64,000 bases of DNA from Talpa occidentalis. Its lineage: Eukaryota; Chordata; Mammalia; Eulipotyphla; Talpidae. The DNA lies in the NCBI RefSeq assembly GCF_014898055.3, contig NW_023601212.1, forward strand, positions 41,404,329-41,468,328, given 5' to 3'. The stretch's first letter is position 1, and every line of letters begins with the position of its first letter. Below, piece by piece: positions 60,201 to 64,000 of the stretch. A program made the position numbers and the translations under genes. The notes below the pieces were generated by a model, which was given only the letters and a program-made list of their open reading frames with translations, had not been told where the DNA came from and searched no databases.

Positions 60201-63200
60201 TGCTCCGAGGCGTCAGTGATATATTTGGAGAATGGTCTACAATGGCAAGGGAAACAAAAACAAAAACAAACCAGTGGGACTATATCAATTAAAAAGCACC
60301 TGCACAATGAAAGAAACTATCATTAAAATGAAATGACACCCCACTGAGTGGGAGAAAATATCTGTACATCAAACATCTGAAAAGGAGCTAATGTTCAAAA
60401 TGTACAAAGCACTCACATAACTAAATAAAAAGAAAAAAATAACCCAATCAAAGAATGGGCAGAAGAGCAGAGCTACAGACACTCCTCCGAAGAAGTCATA
60501 TAGGCACAAGAAAAAATACTCATTATCATTTGTTATCAGGGAAATGCTAATCAAAACCACAGTGAGATACTACTTCACTCCTGTGAGAATGACTCATACC
60601 AAAAAGACCAGAAACAAGTGTTGGCGAGGATATGGAGAAAAAGGAACCCTGTACATTGTTGGTGGGAGTTTAGACTAGTCAAGCCTCTATGGAAAACAGT
60701 ATGGAGTTTTATCCAAACATCAAAAATAGGTCCACTATATAACTTGGCAATCATTCTTGTAGGAATCTACCCTAAGAATACAAAAACATGAATTCAAAGG
60801 AATATATGCACTCCTATGTCCACTACAGCACTATTTATAGCAATCAAGTTATAGAAATAACCAAAATGCAAATGCCAGATGAGTGGATAAAGATGTTGTA
60901 TATATACACAAAGTGGAATAGTACTCAGCTATAAAAAATAAAACAAAGCATGGAATCTTGCCATTTGTGACAAGGATGGAACTGGAAGAGATTATGCTGA
61001 TTGAAATAAGTAAAAGGAGAAAGACTAATACCAGATAATTTTACTCAGAGGTAGTGTGACTGGTAGGACTATAAAGAAACAAAGCAAGGACACAGATAAA
61101 AACAAATCCTTGAAATCTGACTGCAGAACTGGGGATACCAATGTGTCAGGGAACAGGAGGTAACACTGGTGGGGGAGGGGCCCAATGGACTATGGTAGAG
61201 GATTATTGGGACTTGGGTGGGGTGTGTGTGTGTGTGTGTGTGAGTGTGTGTGTGTGTTAAAGCATACATTTGTAGAGGTGTGATGCTACATCCCTAAAAA
61301 CACAGTGTTATAAACCTTTCCCTCAATAAACATAGTAACAAAAAGAAGTTGACAGGGACCCACATGGACAAACAGGGGAAGAAATAAGGGACAAGACAAG
61401 TTGCCTCAAATTCTGAACAAAGAAAGGGAGTAGTTTCTATTCTCAGAGGATTTTTGGGAGGAAACAACAGATAAGGAGAGCATCCCCTTTGCAGCAGGGT
61501 TGGGGATCAGGAGACAAGGATTATTTTTTTCATTGTTCAACATTCCCCATTACTTAGTAATGTTTATCTTGAAGTTTTTAAAATCTGTCTTTGCTGTTCT
61601 TGGTTAAAAACCAGGGACCTCCCTGGTGGTGCAAGGGGTTAAATCTCAGCACTATGAAGCTATCGGCAGCCACTGCAGGAAGAGCTCGATCCCCCACCAG
61701 GGAGCAGACCTCTCCTGTCTCACCAGCTGCTCCCCTCAGTAGTGTATTTCAGTAGATCTGGCTATTCTGTTCCCCATTCTGTCTCTGGTGAATCCTCTCA
61801 CCCCCCCCCCCCACCTCTGGCCTACACCGCAGCTCCTGTATGCATAAATAAAAATAAATCTTTAAAATAAAAAACAAAACACCAGGCCATCTGACACTAC
61901 AAAGCCCTAAATTATGCTGGATGGCTTTCCTAACTTTCAAGGGTCTCTGTTTCACCCCTGCGTGGTGGCTGATGCACACCTATCTGTCATGTGAGGCCTT
62001 GAAGATTGGCTGGTCAGCTGGGGGCTGGGACTGGGAGTTTCTGAGCAAACCCAATCCCTTTTTCTATCCTTGAGCCCCACCCCCTCCAACTCACATGGCG
62101 TTGGCTGTGTAGCTGGCATCACCACCCTCCACATACTGCACTTGGCTGGAGTATACGTGTGGCACAGGCACCTGCTGGAGCTGTTGCACCTGGTGAGGAA
62201 GGAAGTGCAGATAGAGGGTCGGGGCAGGCCACCTCTGCCTCTGAAGGCTGGCAGCTGCCCAACCTTGTCTAGACACCTGGGTCCCCAGCTGAAAGGCTGC
62301 ATCTCTGGACTCTGAATACCCAGCTAGTGGTCAGAGGCTCAGAGTGTACAGCCTGGGGGGCTGGGGAGGAGTGCTGGGAATCAGGAGGAGCTGTGTCAGA
62401 AGCCATGACTCTGGCAGAGGACAGTAAGGGTGGGCGCCTGAGGTGAAGCAAGAGATGGAGACTCCAGACTGGGTCCTACTGTGGGCGTGAAAGGTGGACC
62501 CCTGCGGCAAAACCAAGCGCCAAGGCCCTAGCTAAAATTTGAGCCTGGAATTAGCTAGGGCCTCAGACTTGCAGACTTCATCAGACCCACCCCTGCCTAC
62601 CGGGGCGGGGCTTGGAAACAGCACCGGATATTAGGGGTGGAGCCAGGGGCAGGATCCCGGTAGGAGGCACCTAACCTGGAACTGACCAGACCTTAGAAGG
62701 GGATCTGGCTCCCCTCCTCCAGCCCCCCACCCCCCAACACGGACCCCTGTCTGTAGAGGTGGAGCCTGGGACCCAGAACTCGCTTTGAGGGGTGGTGTCA
62801 GAAGCCGGTCCCTAGAATGGCGAGGCAGGGGTGGGGTCTACAGGGACTGAGGCCGGGGCGGAGCCCGCCCCCGCCCGCCTGTTACCCACCCCCCAGCCGC
62901 CCCCAGCCCGTGCGTCCGCCACCTACTTTGAGGGCCGTGGCGGCCGTGCCGAACACTAGCACCTGGGGACTCTCTGGATCCTGACCCTCTGGTCGGGGCT
63001 GGCTCGGGCCGGGAGCCCAGGTAGGGGCTCGAGCACCACTTTCTGCTGCGGCAGGAGCAGGTGCGGGGGCAGCACGCCCACCAGCTCCACCCACTGCTCG
63101 GCGCCCGGCTCGTAATGGGGTGGCGGTGGCTCGTAATGGGGCGGCGGTGGCTCAGGACTGCCTAGCTGCGGAGCCTCGCCGCTGCACGAGGGCGGGAGCG

Positions 63201-64000
63201 GCGGCTCCTGGACCAGAGCGCCCGGCCCGGGCCCGGCCCGGGCGTGGGCTGCCGGGGCGGCGGCTCCGGCGGCGGCGTGGGCCGGGGCTCTTGCTGCTCT
63301 GCCTTCCTAGCGGGAAACTGACTGCCTGAGCTCTGGAGGACAAACAGAGACACTGAAGGGTCACTGGGGTGAGGTGGCAGCGGGCGGGGCTCTAGGACCC
63401 CCACCCCTGCTGTCATCCCCAACCCCCGCCGCCCCCAGGGTTGCTGGGCTCCCGACCAGTGGATGCCCGCCCCGTGTCTCAGGGAGGGAAAATCCAGACC
63501 TCTCAGCAAAACCTGGTCCCCGAACAGTGGGTGCCAGTAAGGGGAGTGGTCCAGGACCAGGGCTGCAGCCCATAGCCCCCCAGTGGGAAGCAAGGAGCCA
63601 GGCTGGGGCCCCAGCTGCCTTGCCTTGAGAATCCCTGGAGGTGGCTCCATTCCCTCCCTGTGGTCTGAGGGGCCTGCACCGCTCCCAAACCCAATTTGGC
63701 CCAGAGCTAGTTCGGGAGACACCTACCTCTTGGGCCACATGGACAGGCTGAAGCCCCTGCACTGTGAGCTGCTGCACAGGGCCGGCTTTGGGTGCTTGGG
63801 GAGTAGCCTGGACCACTGTCCTCTGTGGAGGGAAAGGCAAGTCTGGTAACCCGTGGTGGTGACGGCCCACCTGTCCCTGAGCATCTACCCCCAGCCCACA
63901 TGAACCTGTGTAAGCCTCACAGCTTTCATCCCCCAGTCAAGGAAGGGCAGCTTTTCACTGCCACAGGTACCAAGCACCTTCCAAATTCATTACCTACCTC
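48248..64000 (-). CDS. RFX1: RFX1, C-terminal 698 codons, 15 complete exons, partial at right edge
   Basis: RFX1 is a winged-helix factor that binds X-box DNA as a homodimer or heterodimer. Exons (5' to 3'): 64000-63998 (GAG, edge), 63822-63727, 62189-62095, 55864-55489, 54300-54119, 52919-52800, 52708-52593, 51634-51516, 51422-51313, 50915-50764, 50680-50583, 49596-49447, 49359-49151, 48855-48702, 48612-48567, 48417-48248. From 63822 they total 2097 nt, in phase, without internal stops. The Ser/Thr/Gly-rich activation region contains a Gly/Ser tract at 55680-55590. The DNA-binding domain spans exons 54300-54119 and 52919-52800 ([48 protein letters not shown]). The dimerisation region follows. 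The C-terminus is acidic and ends [10 protein letters not shown]. The human protein is 979 aa, so about 280 N-terminal residues are off-window. The GAG exon at the edge is inferred from a GTAGGT donor at 63997-63992. Confidence 0.96.
51850..52050. repeat. Left copy of a ~200-bp direct duplication in RFX1 introns
   Basis: It shares GGGACTCTGCCCTGGGCTTG, GGGACAGTCACTCTGAGGCA and GTCTGGGTCCTGTGAGCA with 52943-53149, in the same order and orientation. Identity is about 90% by eye. Confidence 0.95.
52943..53149. repeat. Right copy of the ~200-bp direct duplication in RFX1 introns
   Basis: Second copy, separated from the first by RFX1 exons 52708-52593 and 52919-52800. It carries small indels relative to the left copy. 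Confidence 0.95.
53390..53540 (-). repeat. MIR fragment
   Basis: CAGATGAGGAAACTGAGGCA preceded by a TACTTAACATATACAAATCC stretch; a full reversed MIR core. Confidence 0.8.
54630..54870 (+). repeat. Old LINE-1 3' UTR-like fragment
   Basis: TTAGTGGTGATGGAACACTG and TGATTGTAGTGATGGTTTTC are typical of old L1 tails. Confidence 0.5.
55290..55370 (-). repeat. MIR fragment
   Basis: GGTCCAGAGAGGCTCAGTAA and CTTGTCTGAGGCTACAAAGC match the reversed core. It lies just downstream of the RFX1 exon ending at 55489. Confidence 0.6.
56015..56120 (-). repeat. MIR-like fragment
   Basis: Degenerate 'aatatgaagaatctgagct...cttggtaagttgcaatagg', a reversed MIR core. Confidence 0.5.
56255..56328. repeat. Short element with 13-bp inverted repeats
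   Basis: CAACTTATGATGG at 56255-56267 and its exact inverse CCATCATAAGTTG at 56316-56328 enclose 48 A/T-rich bases. It is possibly the remnant of a DNA transposon. Confidence 0.6.
56941..57219 (-). mobile_element. Young-subfamily tRNA-derived SINE in an RFX1 intron
   Basis: Flanked by TAAAATTAGATTTT at 56927-56940 and 57220-57233. Confidence 0.95.
59203..59565 (+). mobile_element. SINE with internal 75-bp duplication
   Basis: Young-subfamily copy flanked by AAAAAGAATTAAGTA. The B-box region 59261-59335 is repeated at 59336-59410, so the element has two B boxes (GTTCGATCCC, GTTTGATCCC). Confidence 0.93.
59571..59612. repeat. 11-bp GAATTAAGTAR tandem repeat
   Basis: Three to four copies directly follow the SINE and extend its target duplication. 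Confidence 0.8.
61221..61258. repeat. (GT)n microsatellite in the LINE-1 3' UTR
   Basis: About 17 GT units with a single GA interruption. Confidence 0.95.
61614..61880 (+). mobile_element. tRNA-derived SINE, slightly shortened body
   Basis: Head GGGACCTCCCTGGTGGTGCA, B box GCTCGATCCC, tail ATAAAAATAAATCTTTAAAA. It includes a C9-10 run near 61801. Confidence 0.9.
62580..63480. promoter_or_regulatory. CpG-rich island inside an RFX1 intron
   Basis: This GC- and CpG-dense stretch lies between RFX1 exons 63822-63727 and 62189-62095. It contains GC boxes (GGGGCGGGGC near 62603, a CCCGCCCCCGCCCGCC stretch near 62863). It could be an alternative RFX1 promoter or an enhancer. Nothing in the sequence proves transcription. 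Confidence 0.45.
62927..63332 (-). other. Splice-site-bounded, protein-like GC-rich segment in an RFX1 intron
   Basis: On the minus strand a good acceptor (GTTTGTCCTCCAG) ends at 63333 and a good donor (GTAGGT) starts at 62926, bounding 406 nt. Starting in phase 0, the first frame reads Pro/Glu/Gln-rich ([18 protein letters not shown]) to a TAG. A second frame carries [20 protein letters not shown] and then [21 protein letters not shown] third ends with [15 protein letters not shown] at the donor, again in phase 0. Two 1-base deletions would explain the changes of frame. It is not part of human RFX1 as I know it. It could be a lost or alternative cassette exon, an exon damaged by assembly errors in GC-rich sequence, or chance open frames in a CpG island. 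Confidence 0.4.

Larger units (their letters stand above)
58215..61345 (+). mobile_element. 5'-truncated, decayed LINE-1 in an RFX1 intron
   Basis: It starts inside ORF2 just before the reverse transcriptase (CCCAGGACCAGATGGTTTTA). It continues through the catalytic region near 58985 (TATTTGCAGACGATATA encodes the FADD-like motif) and ORF2's end near 60950, and ends in a 3' UTR with a GT tract. Stops and indels are frequent. A SINE is inserted at 59203. It lies antisense to RFX1. Confidence 0.92.

Noticed and set aside
58215..61345. Possible active LINE-1
   Set aside because: It is 5'-truncated, with many stops and indels and a SINE insertion; it cannot encode a working ORF2 protein.

Overview
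The window is nuclear DNA of a placental mammal. It carries five protein-coding loci with GT-AG introns. Their order and orientation match human chromosome 19p13.12 as I recall it: BRME1 (-), CC2D1A (+), PODNL1 (-), DCAF15 (+), RFX1 (-). About sixteen copies of one tRNA-derived SINE family occur (head like GGCCTCCCTGGTGGCGCAG, B box like GGTTCGATCCC, tail AATAAATCTTTAAA). From memory this resembles the Rhin-type SINE of horseshoe and leaf-nosed bats, so a rhinolophoid bat is my best guess. That species call is inference; 'placental mammal' is secure.

Layout. 1-6.2 kb: LINE-1 3' end, SINEs, and the first two coding exons of BRME1 on the minus strand (the rest lies off the left edge). 5.9-6.5 kb: CpG-rich region shared head-to-head by BRME1 and CC2D1A. 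6.49-22.87 kb: all 29 coding exons of CC2D1A, summing to an uninterrupted 943 codons. 23.7-28.3 kb: PODNL1 on the minus strand, converging on CC2D1A; its exons and splice sites remain, but the reading frame is broken in three places. 28.3-39.1 kb: gene-free, rich in old LINE, LTR-like and SINE insertions. 39.58-46.9 kb: DCAF15, 13 coding exons, exactly 600 codons. 46.97-64.0 kb: RFX1 on the minus strand, tail-to-tail with DCAF15, with 15 complete coding exons (698 codons) plus the edge of one more; its 5' part is off the right edge.

The genes form no operon-like unit. BRME1 is a meiotic recombination factor, CC2D1A a signalling, repressor and ESCRT-linked scaffold, PODNL1 an extracellular leucine-rich-repeat protein (here apparently lost), DCAF15 a CRL4 ubiquitin-ligase substrate receptor, and RFX1 a winged-helix transcription factor.

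The most notable observations are: decay of PODNL1 by one frameshift and two nonsense codons; a splice-site-bounded, GC-rich, protein-like segment in an RFX1 intron; a ~200-bp direct duplication flanking two RFX1 exons; a degenerate ~40-bp repeat array in DCAF15 intron 1; and several informative SINE events (nested insertion, two hits on one target site, internal duplication). I found no CRISPR array, prokaryotic system or free-standing RNA gene.
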